From: Thermosyntropha sp.
GTDB taxonomy: Bacteria; Bacillota; Syntrophomonadia; Syntrophomonadales; Syntrophomonadaceae
Direction of reading: 5' to 3'
Length of the DNA stretch: 64,000 nt
Assembly: GCF_017656155.1 (NCBI RefSeq)
Contig: NZ_JACDOH010000007.1
Location: forward strand, 1 to 64,000
In this document: piece after piece, positions 16,653-27,891 of the stretch
Layout of the letters: every line of letters starts with the position of its first letter
Numbering within the stretch: the stretch's first letter is position 1
Made by a program: the position numbers and the translations under genes
The notes under the pieces: generated by a model
Databases searched by the model: none
Told to the model about the DNA's origin: nothing
What the model saw: only the letters and a program-made list of their open reading frames with translations

Positions 16653-19600
16653 TTACATTTTGAAAACATATTCATTAAGTGATTTAATTTCCATATCTTT
16701 CAGCTTAACCCTTTCTCTTATAACCTGTTCCACTACCCTCAAAGTATCCAACGAAGTAAGACATGGAATATTAAGCTCTACTGCTGCTCTTCTTATATGG
16801 AATCCATCAGTAAAGGGGCCTCTTGCCTGAGTTATAGTATTTACTACGAAATCAACCTTGCCGCTCCTTACCAGGTCAACAATATTAGGAAACCCTTCCT
16901 GCATTTTCTTTACGGTCTCTGCTTCTACCCCAAAATCTTTTAAGGCTTTAGCAGTTCCTTCAGTAGCAATAATTTTAAATCCCATTTCATAGAAACTTTT
17001 CAGTATTGGTAAAGCCTCTGCCTTGTCTTTATCTGCAATGGTTGCCGCTATAGTTCCTTTTTCCGGAACATTGACCCCTGCAGCTAAAAGTCCTTTATAA
17101 ATTGCATTGTTCAGATCTTTGTCTATTCCCATTACTTCACCTGTAGACTTCATCTCTGGTCCCAGATTAATATCTACATTTATCAACTTGTTGAAGGAAA
17201 ATACCGGTACTTTAACCGCATAAAAATCAGGCTCAGGGATAAGCCCTCCTTTATACCCCTGCTCTTTGAGGCTCTTTCCTAACATAATACGGGTAGCCAG
17301 TTTAACCATTGGAATACCGGTAATTTTGCTGACAAAGGGGACAGTCCGGCTGGAACGCGGATTTACCTCTAGAACATAGAGTTCATTATCATATGCAACA
17401 AACTGAATATTTATAAGCCCTTGGACCTTCAGTTCTAATGCCAGCTTAATCGTGTAATCTATTACCTTTTCTTTTATATCTGGACTCAAATCGAAGGCAG
17501 GGAAAACTGCCATACTATCGCCTGAATGAACCCCAGCTCTTTCAATATGCTGCATAATTCCAGGAATCAGGACATCTTGACCATCACACACTGCATCAAC
17601 CTCAATTTCTTTACCCAAGAGATATTTATCCACCAAGACCGGGTGCTCACGATTAACTTTCACTGCCGTAGCCATATACTGCCTAATCTCATCTTCGTTG
17701 TGCACTATTTCCATGGCTCTCCCTCCCAACACATAGGAAGGCCGGACAAGAACTGGATACCCAATATTTTTGGCTGTTTCTAAGGCTTCCTCTACTGTAA
17801 AGCATGTTTTTCCTGGCGGCCTTGGAATACCCAGTTTTTCTACCATCTGATCAAAACGCTTGCGGTCTTCTGCCCGATCTATGCTGTCATAAGGAGTTCC
17901 TATTATTTTTACTCCTGCCCGATTAAGAGAACCTGCCAAATTTATTGCTGTCTGCCCGCCAAACTGCACTACTACTCCTTCAGGATTTTCACCATCAATA
18001 ACATTCATGACATCCTCATATACCAGTGGCTCAAAATACAGGCGGTCAGAAGTATCAAAATCTGTACTCACAGTTTCCGGATTATTATTTATTATTATTG
18101 CCTTTTTCCCTTCTTCCCTTAAAGCCCATACTCCATGCACCGAACAGTAGTCAAATTCCACTCCCTGACCAATCCTTATAGGACCTGAACCTAGAACTAG
18201 AACCTTTTCTCCATCAATATGAGTAGCTTCATTCTCTTCTTCATAACAGGAGTAGAAATATGGTGTTACAGCATCGAATTCAGCTGCACATGTATCCACC
18301 AGCTTATATGTTGGAACAATTCCATATCCTTTTCTAAGTTTTCTTACTTCATCTTCAGTTATCCCTTGAACCTCTGCTATTTCAGCATCGGAAAAGCCCA
18401 GTTTCTTGGCTTCTTTTAAAAGTTCAAAAGTAAGTTCCTTTTCTTTCAGTTCTGCATAGAAATCGATTATATTTTTTATTTTCTTGAGGAAATATTTATC
18501 AATGCGGGTTATTTTCCAAATCTCCTCTATAGAAAATCCCCGGTTGAATGCTTCTGCGACAATAAAAATCCGCTCATCATCAGCATCTTTCAGCCTTTTA
18601 ATTAAAGCATCATCATCTATATCTCGAAGTTCAGGAAGCATAAGTCCATTAAGTCCTATTTCAAGGCAACGGATTGATTTAAGAAAAGCAGCTTCAAAAC
18701 TCCGGTCAATTGCCATAACTTCTCCGGTTGCTTTCATCTGGGTACCTAAACGGCGATCCCCAAAAACAAATTTATCAAAAGGCCACCGGGGAACCTTCAG
18801 AACTACATAATCAACCGCCGGCTCAAAACAAGCCGTAGTCTTACCTGTAACCGCATTGGGAATTTCATCTAAAGTATAACCTATAGCCAACTTTGTCGTA
18901 ACTTTAGCAATCGGATAACCGGTGGCTTTAGAAGCTAAAGCACTGGAACGGCTTACCCGCGGATTAACCTCAATTACATAGTATTTTTTACTGAACGGAT
19001 CCAAAGCAAATTGGATATTACATCCCCCAACTACCTTAAGAGAACGAATTATTTTTAAAGAAGCAGCCCTCAGCATTTGATACTCTTCATCAGTCAAGGT
19101 CTGAGCAGGGGCAACTACTATGCTGTCCCCGGTATGAATTCCTACCGGGTCTACATTTTCCATACTGCATATGGTTATACAGTTATCGTTGGCATCCCGC
19201 ATAACTTCAAATTCAATTTCCTTATATCCAGCCACACTTCTTTCAATTAAAACCTGATTTATCGGACTGTTTTTAAGTCCTTTGGCAGCAATATTGTGCA
19301 GGTCTTCTTCATTATAAGCGGTTCCCCCACCAGTTCCCCCTAAGGTATAAGCTGGCCTTACTATGACGGGATAGCCTATTTCTTCAGCAAAAGCCAATGC
19401 TTCATCCACGGAATGAACAATAGCGCTTTCGGGAATCGGCTCACCTATCTCAAGCATAGTCTTTTTAAAATATTCCCGGTCTTCTGCCCTAGCTATCGCA
19501 TCTAGGTGCATCCCTAAAAGAGGGACTCCGGTTCTTTCATATACTCCGGCTTTTTCTAAGGCTAGAGCCATATTAAGGCCGGTCTGTCCACCTAAATTGG

Positions 19601-19862
19601 CAATTATTCCATCAGGTTTTTCTTTTTCTATTATCCTTTCCACTGTTTCCACCGTAATAGGTTCAAAGTACACATAGTCAGCTATATCTAGATCAGTCAT
19701 AATAGTAGCCGGGTTTGTATTTAAAAGAACTACTTCAATCCCTTCTTCTTTCAAAGCGCGGCATGCCTGGGTACCGGCATAATCAAATTCTGCAGCCTGC
19801 CCTATTACTATGGGACCTGAACCTATAACCATTACCTTTTTAAGATTTTTATTAAGCGGCAT
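16653..19862 (-). CDS. carB: Carbamoyl phosphate synthase large subunit
   Basis: Makes carbamoyl phosphate from bicarbonate, two ATP and ammonia. At 1069 residues it shows both ATP-grasp halves (N-terminal [19 protein letters not shown]; second half [19 protein letters not shown] near residue 560), an oligomerisation region between them and a C-terminal MGS-like allosteric domain. Nothing looks truncated. ATG after GGAGGGGTTAAT. It lies 23 bases after carA, whose glutaminase site appears dead, so this subunit may be fed by free ammonia rather than by glutamine hydrolysis. Confidence 0.97.
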   Translation of the reverse strand: MPLNKNLKKVMVIGSGPIVIGQAAEFDYAGTQACRALKEEGIEVVLLNTNPATIMTDLDIADYVYFEPITVETVERIIEKEKPDGIIANLGGQTGLNMALALEKAGVYERTGVPLLGMHLDAIARAEDREYFKKTMLEIGEPIPESAIVHSVDEALAFAEEIGYPVIVRPAYTLGGTGGGTAYNEEDLHNIAAKGLKNSPINQVLIERSVAGYKEIEFEVMRDANDNCITICSMENVDPVGIHTGDSIVVAPAQTLTDEEYQMLRAASLKIIRSLKVVGGCNIQFALDPFSKKYYVIEVNPRVSRSSALASKATGYPIAKVTTKLAIGYTLDEIPNAVTGKTTACFEPAVDYVVLKVPRWPFDKFVFGDRRLGTQMKATGEVMAIDRSFEAAFLKSIRCLEIGLNGLMLPELRDIDDDALIKRLKDADDERIFIVAEAFNRGFSIEEIWKITRIDKYFLKKIKNIIDFYAELKEKELTFELLKEAKKLGFSDAEIAEVQGITEDEVRKLRKGYGIVPTYKLVDTCAAEFDAVTPYFYSCYEEENEATHIDGEKVLVLGSGPIRIGQGVEFDYCSVHGVWALREEGKKAIIINNNPETVSTDFDTSDRLYFEPLVYEDVMNVIDGENPEGVVVQFGGQTAINLAGSLNRAGVKIIGTPYDSIDRAEDRKRFDQMVEKLGIPRPPGKTCFTVEEALETAKNIGYPVLVRPSYVLGGRAMEIVHNEDEIRQYMATAVKVNREHPVLVDKYLLGKEIEVDAVCDGQDVLIPGIMQHIERAGVHSGDSMAVFPAFDLSPDIKEKVIDYTIKLALELKVQGLINIQFVAYDNELYVLEVNPRSSRTVPFVSKITGIPMVKLATRIMLGKSLKEQGYKGGLIPEPDFYAVKVPVFSFNKLINVDINLGPEMKSTGEVMGIDKDLNNAIYKGLLAAGVNVPEKGTIAATIADKDKAEALPILKSFYEMGFKIIATEGTAKALKDFGVEAETVKKMQEGFPNIVDLVRSGKVDFVVNTITQARGPFTDGFHIRRAAVELNIPCLTSLDTLRVVEQVIRERVKLKDMEIKSLNEYVFKM

Positions 19863-19885
19863 ATTAACCCCTCCATCTATTTAGA

Positions 19886-20950
19886 TTAAAGCATAGCGAT
19901 AAAATCATCGAAGAAAAATCCAGTTTCACTGTAACCCGGGTATCCTTCTGGATCAAACTGAACTGAAAAGACCGGAAGGCTTTTGTGTTTTACAGCTTCG
20001 ATAGTCCTGTCATTCAAATTTCGCATGGTGACTTCCAGCCCTGTTCCTTCTAAAGAAGTTTCATCTATGCTGTAGCCATGGTTCTGGGTAGTTATATAAA
20101 CCCGATTAGTTTTCAAATCCTTAACCGGCTGATTTCCTCCCCGATGTCCAAAATCAAGTTTAACGGTTTTACCTCCCATGGCCAGAGCTAAAATCTGATG
20201 TCCAAGCCCGATACCAAAAACCGGTTTCTGCTTTATTATCTCTTTACATGTCCCAATTGCATAAGACACAGCAGCAGGATCACCAGGTCCATCAGATATA
20301 AAAACCCCATCCGGCTTAAGGTGCAATATTTCTTCTGCGTTAGTATCAGCCGGCACAGCAATAACTTCACAACCCCTGCGAAGAAAAGAATCTATTACCC
20401 CCCTTTTACTTCCCAGGTCAAACATTACTACCCTCTTGCTACCATGACCAAATTTCATGATATTCTTTCGGGTTACATATCTTACCACATCCCCTTTTAC
20501 TTCCAAAGCCTCTTTCCTGGCCTTTTCCTTAAGCCATTCCATATGGTCAATATTATCAGTTATTACTCCCCCCATAATTCCCTCTTTTCTGATGGCCCTA
20601 GTAAGCGCACGGGTATCAACTTCTGTCAAAACCGCAACTTCACTCTTATTAAGGAAACTTATAAGATCAGTTTCCATCTCATAATGGCTGGGAAAATCAG
20701 TAGCCTCTCTTAAAACCAGCCCTTTAACCATTGCTCCGCGGGAAGCGTAACTTTTTTCATTCAAACCTACATTCCCTACCAGGGGATAGGTCATAACTAC
20801 TATCTGACCGTAATATGAAGGATCAGTTATAATATCCTGATAGCTTATCATAGCGGTGGTAAATACCACTTCTCCTCCGGCCATCAAACAGTTATTCAAT
20901 AGCTTCCCTTCAAAAACCCTGCCGTTTTCCAGTACCAGATATCCTTTCAT
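19886..20950 (-). CDS. carA: Carbamoyl phosphate synthase small subunit with degenerate glutaminase site
   Basis: CarA normally hydrolyses glutamine and channels ammonia to CarB. The N-terminal CarA domain (about residues 1-150, with GVGNVGLNEKS-like and ITDPSYYGQIV segments) and a full class I amidotransferase domain are present, 354 residues in all. The catalytic triad is not intact: the family motif GICLGHQ reads GIGLGHQ (Gly248, codon GGG at 20207-20209) and the later HPE reads DPE (Asp333, codon GAT at 19952-19954); only Glu335 remains. The rest (DGPGDP, QNHGYSID) is well conserved and the frame is open, so this is not obvious decay. ATG at 20950 after GAGGAGTGGAAAACA. Confidence 0.93.
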   Translation of the reverse strand: MKGYLVLENGRVFEGKLLNNCLMAGGEVVFTTAMISYQDIITDPSYYGQIVVMTYPLVGNVGLNEKSYASRGAMVKGLVLREATDFPSHYEMETDLISFLNKSEVAVLTEVDTRALTRAIRKEGIMGGVITDNIDHMEWLKEKARKEALEVKGDVVRYVTRKNIMKFGHGSKRVVMFDLGSKRGVIDSFLRRGCEVIAVPADTNAEEILHLKPDGVFISDGPGDPAAVSYAIGTCKEIIKQKPVFGIGLGHQILALAMGGKTVKLDFGHRGGNQPVKDLKTNRVYITTQNHGYSIDETSLEGTGLEVTMRNLNDRTIEAVKHKSLPVFSVQFDPEGYPGYSETGFFFDDFIAML

Positions 20951-20984
20951 TGTTTTCCACTCCTCTATTTAAAATGGTTTTAAA

Positions 20985-22271
20985 TTATGCCTTTATCTTG
21001 CCATCTTCAAAAACAATCCTTCCTCCTCTTATTGTCATCCAGGGCCAGCCTTTAAATTCCATGCCCTTAAATGGAGTATTTTTGCCTTTGGAGTAGAATT
21101 TAGTTGGATCAACCTTCTTTACCATCTCAGGGTCAATTATAGTAATATCAGCTGCTCTTCCTTTATTTAGAGTACCTTTATCAAGCCCCAAAACCTGAGC
21201 AGGCCCTATGGTATTCAAAGCTACCCAGTCGGATAAACCTATTTTCCCTTGGTGAACAAGACTCATCGTTACAGCTACTGAGGTCTCCAATCCTGATATC
21301 CCAAAGGCAGCCGCGCTATATTCACAATCTTTTGCTTCCTTATGGTGAGGAGCATGATCACTCGCTATACAATCTATAATCCCCTCACTCAAGGCGTTGA
21401 TCAGAACCTCAACATCCTCCTTAGAACGCAGGGGAGGATTTACTTTAGTATCTGCATCATAAGAGCCTACTATTTCATCAGTAAGTGTCAGATGATGGGG
21501 GGTAACTTCACAGGTTATTTTTATCCCCTCTTCTTTTGCCCGACGAATAAGCTCTAATGAACCCCGGGCGGAAACATGGCATATATGAACATGAGCCCCG
21601 GTAAGTTTGGCTAAAATTATATCCCTAGCTACCATAATCTCTTCTGCTGCCGCCGGTATGCCCTTTAATCCATAATAAGTCGAATAAAAACCTTCATTCA
21701 TCTGCCCATCTTGGGATAATGCAGGTTCTTCACAATGAGACAAAACAGGAAGGGAAAACATTTTAGCATACTCTAAGGCATAGCGCATAATATCTGCCCT
21801 TACCACGGGTCTACCATCATCTGAGAGAGCCACACAACCTACTTTAAAAAGTTCTGCTATTTCGACAAGCTCCTGTCCCTGTTGTCTTTTAGTTATTGCT
21901 CCAATCGGCAAAACATTGACTACCCCTTTATCTCTAGCCTGCTCCTTAATAAAACTTATCACCGACTTATTGTCTGCTACCGGCTCAGTATTGGGCATAC
22001 AGCAGATGGTAGTAAACCCACCGGCAGCCGCCGCCCTGGTTCCTGAATATATATCTTCTTTATATTCAAAACCCGGTTCTCTCAAATGAACATGAATATC
22101 GATAAATCCAGGACATACCAGTTTATTTTCAGCATCTATATTTATGCAATCTTCTGCATAAATATTCTGTCCTGTTTCTACTATTTTATCATTTTCCACT
22201 AAAATGTCTAGTACTTTATCTACTTTATTTGCAGGATCAATTACCCTGCCGCCTTTAATTAATAATCTCAT
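20985..22271 (-). CDS. pyrC: Dihydroorotase
   Basis: Zinc amidohydrolase that cyclises carbamoyl aspartate to dihydroorotate. [16 protein letters not shown] near residue 58 supplies metal-binding His residues; LSHCEE, HICHVSA and ASDHAPHH give the rest. 428 residues, the class I length. The ATG at 22271 overlaps the end of pyrB by 17 bases, with GGGAGG inside pyrB, showing translational coupling. Confidence 0.96.
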   Translation of the reverse strand: MRLLIKGGRVIDPANKVDKVLDILVENDKIVETGQNIYAEDCINIDAENKLVCPGFIDIHVHLREPGFEYKEDIYSGTRAAAAGGFTTICCMPNTEPVADNKSVISFIKEQARDKGVVNVLPIGAITKRQQGQELVEIAELFKVGCVALSDDGRPVVRADIMRYALEYAKMFSLPVLSHCEEPALSQDGQMNEGFYSTYYGLKGIPAAAEEIMVARDIILAKLTGAHVHICHVSARGSLELIRRAKEEGIKITCEVTPHHLTLTDEIVGSYDADTKVNPPLRSKEDVEVLINALSEGIIDCIASDHAPHHKEAKDCEYSAAAFGISGLETSVAVTMSLVHQGKIGLSDWVALNTIGPAQVLGLDKGTLNKGRAADITIIDPEMVKKVDPTKFYSKGKNTPFKGMEFKGWPWMTIRGGRIVFEDGKIKA

Positions 22272-23196
22272 CTTTAGTCCCTCCCATCATCAAATACAAA
22301 ATTGCCATCCGGACTGCTACTCCGTTAGTTACCTGCTCTTCTATCACTGATTGACTTCCATCAGCTACCTCACTTGATATTTCTACTCCCCGGTTCATAG
22401 GACCTGGATGTAATACCAGAACATCCTCTTTGGCCTTTTTCAAATGTTCCGGCCTCAGCATATAAAGCTCAGAGTATTCATCCAGGGAAGGAAATAAACC
22501 CTTTTGCTGCCTTTCCCTTTGAATTCGCAGAACATTTATCACATCAACCCCTTTAAGGGCTTTGTCCAAACTGTAGTAGCTTTTAACTCCCAGCTTTTCT
22601 ACTTCAGGGGGAATCAAAGTAGCAGGTCCTACTACCCTTACTTCACACCCGAATTTAGTAAGGCCATATATATTGGAGCGGGCTACCCGGCTGTGCAAAA
22701 TATCTCCCACTATGGCTACTTTCAAGTCTTCTAAAGTCTTCTTCTTTTCACGAATGCTGAACATATCAAGTAAAGCCTGGGTTGGATGTTCATTAGCGCC
22801 ATCTCCGGCATTTATTACTCTAATCCCAGTATTTCTTGCTACATAATGGGGAGTTCCGCTTACCGAATGTCTTATTACCATCAAATCAAACCCCATGACC
22901 TCAAGGGTTCTTATAGTATCTTTAAGGCTTTCCCCTTTTTGCACACTGCTGGTAGATACCGACAGATTAACTGTATCCGCACTCAGATATTTTCCGGCTA
23001 TTTCAAAAGAAGTGCGGGTGCGGGTGCTGTTTTCGTAAAAAACGGTGACCATAGCTTTTCCCCTTAAAGTGGGAACTTTTTTAATATCCCTTTTTAATAT
23101 ATCTTTCATAGGAACTGCTGTATCTAATATCTGTTCAATTTCTTCCCGGCTTAAATCCTTAATTCCAAGCAAGTCTTTCCGTTTTTCAAAACCCAT
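22255..23196 (-). CDS. pyrB: Aspartate carbamoyltransferase catalytic subunit
   Basis: Joins carbamoyl phosphate to aspartate. The carbamoyl phosphate site [14 protein letters not shown] near residue 55 and the aspartate-side [13 protein letters not shown] near 262 are present. 313 residues, and no pyrI regulatory subunit follows, as in Bacillus. ATG after GGAGGCAGAAAGAA. Expression is probably controlled by the PyrR attenuator in the 128 bases after pyrR. Confidence 0.96.
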   Translation of the reverse strand: MGFEKRKDLLGIKDLSREEIEQILDTAVPMKDILKRDIKKVPTLRGKAMVTVFYENSTRTRTSFEIAGKYLSADTVNLSVSTSSVQKGESLKDTIRTLEVMGFDLMVIRHSVSGTPHYVARNTGIRVINAGDGANEHPTQALLDMFSIREKKKTLEDLKVAIVGDILHSRVARSNIYGLTKFGCEVRVVGPATLIPPEVEKLGVKSYYSLDKALKGVDVINVLRIQRERQQKGLFPSLDEYSELYMLRPEHLKKAKEDVLVLHPGPMNRGVEISSEVADGSQSVIEEQVTNGVAVRMAILYLMMGGTKDEIIN

Positions 23197-23220
23197 TTCT
23201 TTCTGCCTCCTTTTACTTAT

Positions 23221-23306
23221 AAAAAAAGCCTTTCCTGCCGACTGGCAAGAAAGGCATGTTAAAACCGCATGAATTCCCCTGCCGCCCTTACCAGCCTCAC
23301 GGGACT
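23221..23306 (-). promoter_or_regulatory. PyrR-dependent attenuator between pyrR and pyrB
   Basis: On the minus strand AGTCCCGTGAGGCT (plus positions 23293-23306) fits the known PyrR RNA-binding consensus ARUCCNGNGAGGYU at every fixed base. Downstream is an intrinsic terminator with stem GCCTTTC-TGCC/GGCAGGAAAGGC followed by TTTTTTT (23221-23256). With UMP bound, PyrR stabilises the first hairpin and favours termination before pyrB. Confidence 0.88.
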
Positions 23307-23324
23307 GTTTTAAAGGGTGGTTAT

Positions 23325-24015
<691 letters not shown>

Positions 24016-24039
24016 ACTTAAAGGTATCAATCTAAACGA

Positions 24040-24068
24040 ATGATAAATTAACTTCCCATATATGTCAA
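24040..24068 (-). promoter_or_regulatory. Sigma-A promoter of the pyr operon
   Basis: Minus-strand TTGACA (24063-24068), 17-base spacer, TATCAT (24040-24045). The start near 24033 places the PyrR site and terminator in the leader RNA. Confidence 0.8.
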
Positions 24069-24099
24069 GGACTTTTTCTATTTTTCTACTCGAAAAACA

Positions 24100-25005
24100 T
24101 CATAATGTTTTGCAAAATACATTCATGTCTTCTAAATTACCGTCAATATTACAATTGTTTATTAAGGTTCCAGTATATTTATAACCTGCCCCGGCAAAGA
24201 GTAAATTAATCCCCGGAGAAGTGCTGCGTGCAATGCTGTATAATGTTGTTATACCTTTATGATAAAGATTTTCCTCTAATTTTCTAAGTATTATAGAAGC
24301 CAGCTTTTTACCCCGTTCAGAAGGCAGAGTAGCAAAATCCGTCATTTCCGCATTTTTAAGATGAAAGTTAATCTCAGCTGAAGCTGCCGCTACTATTAAA
24401 TCACCTTTATATATCAAGCCATAAATAACATGATCCATAGTGGAAGCTAAATATTTATAATCTGTTATAGGATAAGGATAAGTTAAAAAAACTTGATCAT
24501 AAAGTCGGGCTAATCCCGGTAAATCTTGTATTTCGGCAAATTTAAACATATACCCATCAGGTAATTCAAGATTTATTATTTCAGGATTATATTTTTGTAT
24601 TAATTGTAATATTTGGCTGTTTTTTTCTGAAGAATGCGAGTGATTACGGTCAAACCAGAATTTCGAACAGACTACAGCATCTTCTCTTTTTCTAAAATAG
24701 TTGACTATCCTGGCTTCCTGAACAAAACCAAATTCGGAAAATAGCAGGACATCAGACTGAGGAATTTTCCCCCATATCTTACTGTAAGATCTTCGGGAAA
24801 TCAGAGACTCTAAAGTAAAAATCATATTTCTAAAAGACGTTTTATCACGGATTTCATAGTCCCGTAAATAAATACGCTGGTTATGATCAGAGATCTCTGC
24901 TAAACAGTAAAAATCTTTACCCCGAATTCTACAGACTTGTTCTGAAACATCTGAAAAAAGTATATTAATTGGCTGCTGAACGTCAGAATCTGTATTATCA
25001 ATCAT
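24100..25005 (-). CDS. ablB: Beta-lysine N6-acetyltransferase
   Basis: A GNAT acetyltransferase expected to acetylate (S)-beta-lysine made by AblA, giving N-epsilon-acetyl-beta-lysine, a compatible solute known from methanogens and some bacteria. 301 residues: an N-terminal half with little recognisable motif, then a GNAT domain from about residue 150, with [20 protein letters not shown] as the acetyl-CoA loop near 225. The ATG at 25005 overlaps the end of ablA by 8 bases, so the two are coupled. The pairing is the main reason for naming the substrate. Confidence 0.85.
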   Translation of the reverse strand: MIDNTDSDVQQPINILFSDVSEQVCRIRGKDFYCLAEISDHNQRIYLRDYEIRDKTSFRNMIFTLESLISRRSYSKIWGKIPQSDVLLFSEFGFVQEARIVNYFRKREDAVVCSKFWFDRNHSHSSEKNSQILQLIQKYNPEIINLELPDGYMFKFAEIQDLPGLARLYDQVFLTYPYPITDYKYLASTMDHVIYGLIYKGDLIVAAASAEINFHLKNAEMTDFATLPSERGKKLASIILRKLEENLYHKGITTLYSIARSTSPGINLLFAGAGYKYTGTLINNCNIDGNLEDMNVFCKTL

Positions 25006-26290
25006 TATTTCTTTTCGTTTCCTCCTTCCTGAGCTTTCGATAATTACCTTCAGGAATAAGACTTATTATATTATTACTATCGCTGTATAACTTTTCCAGT
25101 CCAATTTCATTACAGGTATTGTATTTTCCCGCATTGCAAATGTTGCATCCTAGTGGACAAGAAGAAGACTGGTCTTCCGGTTCTGTATAAACACAAATAA
25201 CTCCTTCATAGTTGCGTAAAACTGTTTTGCGCGGAGAACAAGACAATACATAATTCGGTAGCACCGGAATTTTGCCGCCTCCACCTGGAGCGTCAACCAC
25301 AAAAGTAGGAACTGCAAGTCCTGAAGTATGTCCTATGAGCCTTTCTAATATCTCAACACCTTTAGCCACAGGGGTTCTAAAATGTTCAATACCCCGCGAT
25401 AAATCACACTGATACAGATAATATGGACGAACACGATTTTTTACAAGTTTATGCACCAATTCACGCATTATTATCGGACAATCATTTACACCTTTAAGAA
25501 GTACCGACTGATTACCTAAAGGAATACCAGCATCGGCGAGCATCGCAAGGGCTTGTTCAGCTTGAGGGGTAATTTCCTTAGGATGATTAAAATGGGTGTT
25601 AATCCATATAGGATGATACTTTTTCAGCATATTTACCAATTTGGTATCAATGCGCATGGGAAGAACTACTGGAGTCCTGGTGCCAATGCGGATAATTTCT
25701 ACATGAGGAATACTTCTTATTTCAGCAATGATTTCTTCCAATCTTTCAGTCGATAAAAGAAAAGGATCTCCGCCCGAAAGCAAAACATCTCGTATTTGAG
25801 GATTTTTTCTTATGTAATTAACAGCTTTTTGAATATCAAATTTGCTTATAGGCTTATCTTTTTCTCCTACTTTACGTTTGCGGGTACAATGGCGGCAGTA
25901 CATAGCACATTCATTAGTAACCAACAAAAGAACACGATCAGGATAGCGATGAGTAAGATGAGGCACAGGGGAATCCTGATCCTCTGATAATGGATCATCG
26001 AGTTCGTATTCACTGGTTATAAGCTCTTCGACACTGGGAATGGCTTGAATCCGTATAGGACATTCAGGATTTTCATAATCCATCAATGATGCATAGTATG
26101 GAGTTATTGCCATTGGGAAAATTTCCACGGCTTTTTTTATCTTTTTTTCATTTTCAGGGGTTATGCTTATAATTTTTTTTAATTGTTCTATATCAGTGAT
26201 ACGATTATTGAGCTGCCAGTGCCAGTCATTCCAATTCCTGTCCAAAATATTATCATGCAAAGTGTAGTTCAGTTTAGAAATGGTAAACAC
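24998..26290 (-). CDS. ablA: Lysine 2,3-aminomutase
   Basis: Radical SAM and PLP enzyme that converts L-lysine to L-beta-lysine. The cluster motif CAMYCRHC is near residue 128, followed by [11 protein letters not shown] and the PLP-lysine region [12 protein letters not shown]; a late Cys-rich tail ([16 protein letters not shown]) is typical. The start is uncertain. A TTG at 26323 lies inside a predicted 5' hairpin and is unlikely; the GTG at 26290 is used here; an ATT at 26281 would have ideal spacing to GGGAGG. Next to ablB, so a compatible-solute role is more likely than lysine fermentation, whose other genes are absent from the window. Confidence 0.9.
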   Translation of the reverse strand: MFTISKLNYTLHDNILDRNWNDWHWQLNNRITDIEQLKKIISITPENEKKIKKAVEIFPMAITPYYASLMDYENPECPIRIQAIPSVEELITSEYELDDPLSEDQDSPVPHLTHRYPDRVLLLVTNECAMYCRHCTRKRKVGEKDKPISKFDIQKAVNYIRKNPQIRDVLLSGGDPFLLSTERLEEIIAEIRSIPHVEIIRIGTRTPVVLPMRIDTKLVNMLKKYHPIWINTHFNHPKEITPQAEQALAMLADAGIPLGNQSVLLKGVNDCPIIMRELVHKLVKNRVRPYYLYQCDLSRGIEHFRTPVAKGVEILERLIGHTSGLAVPTFVVDAPGGGGKIPVLPNYVLSCSPRKTVLRNYEGVICVYTEPEDQSSSCPLGCNICNAGKYNTCNEIGLEKLYSDSNNIISLIPEGNYRKLRKEETKRNND

Positions 26291-26317
26291 CTCCCGGAGA
26301 AAAACAAAAAAAATATT

Positions 26318-26345
26318 AACCAAAACAAAAAGTTTTGCTTTGGTT
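26318..26345 (-). promoter_or_regulatory. Hairpin at the 5' end of the ablA mRNA
   Basis: The stem AACCAAA-CAAAA/TTTTG-TTTGGTT, with one mismatch and a tiny loop, is followed on the minus strand by TATTTTTTTTG. It looks like an intrinsic terminator placed between the promoter and the ablA ribosome binding site. It could act as an attenuator or stabilise the 5' end. Confidence 0.55.
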
Positions 26346-26346
26346 A

Positions 26347-26375
26347 ATTATAAGTTTATTTATAAAGTTATTCAA
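26347..26375 (-). promoter_or_regulatory. Sigma-A-type promoter of ablAB
   Basis: Minus-strand TTGAAT (26370-26375), 17-base spacer, perfect TATAAT (26347-26352). The predicted start (about 26340) falls within the 5' hairpin. Confidence 0.65.
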
Positions 26376-26498
26376 ATTTTATGTTTTATGATAATCAAAT
26401 GATATAATATCTATGGACACATATGAATTGTTAGGAATAAAATATGCTATAAATACTGGTAAATGCTCAAAATAAATGGCAAATACTACTAAAACAAA

Positions 26499-27422
26499 TT
26501 ATCCTTTTTCACTTTTCCTCAATTTCTCAAGCACTTTCTCAAAATACTCAGGCAAAGGTGAAATAAACTCCATATACTCTCCCGTAGAAGGATGGTTAAA
26601 ACCTAATAAGTAAGCATGTAAAGCTTGTGAATCAAACCCCAGATGTTTTTTTTCAGGACCATAAAGCGGATCACCAACTACAGGATGTTTGATATGGGAA
26701 AAATGCACCCTTATCTGATGGGTTCTTCCTGTCATAAGCTTTACTTTAACCAGGGTATAATTATCAAACCTTTCTAAAACTTGATAATGGCTTATTGCCG
26801 GCTTGCCATCGAGAACTACCGCCATTTTTTTGCGGTCAGTTTTGCTTCTTCCGATAGGTGCTTCGATAGTTCCCAGATTTTCTTTGATTACTCCATGCAC
26901 CAGTGCAATATATTCCCGATTTATAGTATGTTCTTTTATTTGTTCTGCTAAATTGCGATGAGCCACATCATTTTTGGCAACTACCATAACTCCGGAAGTA
27001 TCTTTATCCAGACGATGAACAATACCAGGCCTTAATTCTCCATTTATGCCTGATAAATCTTTAATATGATATAAAAGTGCATTTACCAAAGTATTATCCC
27101 AGTTCCCATGAGCTGGATGAACCACCATATTTTTTGGTTTGTTTATAATTGCTATATCTTTATCCTGATAAATAATTTCCAGAGGAATATTTTGAGGCTT
27201 TACCTCTATTTTCTGCGGTTCGGGAATTTCTACGGTAATTTTTTCGCCTTCCCTCACCCGATAACTTGCTTTCTTAAATTCGCCATCTACCATCACCTTT
27301 TTATTAGAAATAAGGTTCTGCACATTCGATCTGGAAAGCTGAGTAAAATAATCAGCTATAAAAACATCTAATCTCTCTCTTTCTGATTCCTCGCCTACCA
27401 GAATAATCTCTATACTGCTCAT
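26499..27422 (-). CDS. rluD: 23S rRNA pseudouridine synthase (RluD type)
   Basis: RluA-family pseudouridine synthase, 307 residues. An N-terminal S4-like RNA-binding domain (about 15-70, LSRSNVQNLISNKKVMVDG) precedes the catalytic domain with PGIVHRLDKDTSGVMVVAK near residue 133, which carries the catalytic Asp, and GRTHQIRVH near 232. The exact target uridines cannot be told from sequence. It begins 2 bases after the lspA stop, a pairing common in Firmicutes. Confidence 0.92.
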   Translation of the reverse strand: MSSIEIILVGEESERERLDVFIADYFTQLSRSNVQNLISNKKVMVDGEFKKASYRVREGEKITVEIPEPQKIEVKPQNIPLEIIYQDKDIAIINKPKNMVVHPAHGNWDNTLVNALLYHIKDLSGINGELRPGIVHRLDKDTSGVMVVAKNDVAHRNLAEQIKEHTINREYIALVHGVIKENLGTIEAPIGRSKTDRKKMAVVLDGKPAISHYQVLERFDNYTLVKVKLMTGRTHQIRVHFSHIKHPVVGDPLYGPEKKHLGFDSQALHAYLLGFNHPSTGEYMEFISPLPEYFEKVLEKLRKSEKG

Positions 27423-27424
27423 TT

Positions 27425-27868
27425 TTATGCCCCATTTCCTCTTTCCTGGTATAATAAAAATATAAAAATAACAATACTCCCCACTACAATACCTATATCA
27501 GCAATATTAAAAACCGGCCACCAACCTACACTTATGAAATCAATCACGCTTTTGTAAAAAATACGGTCAACTAAGTTGCCCAAAGCTCCTCCTGCAATAA
27601 GCCCCAGAGCATACTTAATTATATCAGGAGGATTATATTTACTGTCATAATAAATCATGCCTGCTACCACCATAAAGGCAGCAAAGATAAAAAACCAAAT
27701 TTTTCCTTCCATTAATCCAAAAGCAGCTCCTGGATTATGGATATAAGTAAAGCTTAAAATCCCTTCGATAATGGTCCATTTTTCTCCTAAATTGAAATTG
27801 GTAACTACCCAGTATTTGCTGAGCTGATCTACCATAAGCATGATTACCATAGTTAAAAAAAACCGCAT
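27425..27868 (-). CDS. lspA: Signal peptidase II (lipoprotein)
   Basis: Membrane aspartic protease that removes the signal peptide of prolipoproteins. Four hydrophobic segments are visible; HNPGAAFG near residue 40, GGALGNLVDRI with the first catalytic Asp near 102, and FNIADIGIVVG with the second near 122. 147 residues. Starts 24 bases after the TetR-type gene and is probably co-transcribed with rluD. Confidence 0.95.
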   Translation of the reverse strand: MRFFLTMVIMLMVDQLSKYWVVTNFNLGEKWTIIEGILSFTYIHNPGAAFGLMEGKIWFFIFAAFMVVAGMIYYDSKYNPPDIIKYALGLIAGGALGNLVDRIFYKSVIDFISVGWWPVFNIADIGIVVGSIVIFIFLLYQERGNGA

Positions 27869-27891
27869 TTTTCTCCCTCTATTCCAAACGT

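Noticed and set aside
19886-20950. carA as a decaying pseudogene.
   Set aside because: Frame, length, ribosome binding site and all other motifs are intact, and it lies within a well-kept operon; only catalytic residues are altered.
26376-26498. Lysine riboswitch before ablA or the dap genes.
   Set aside because: The gaps are too short or too AT-rich and show none of the conserved junction sequences.
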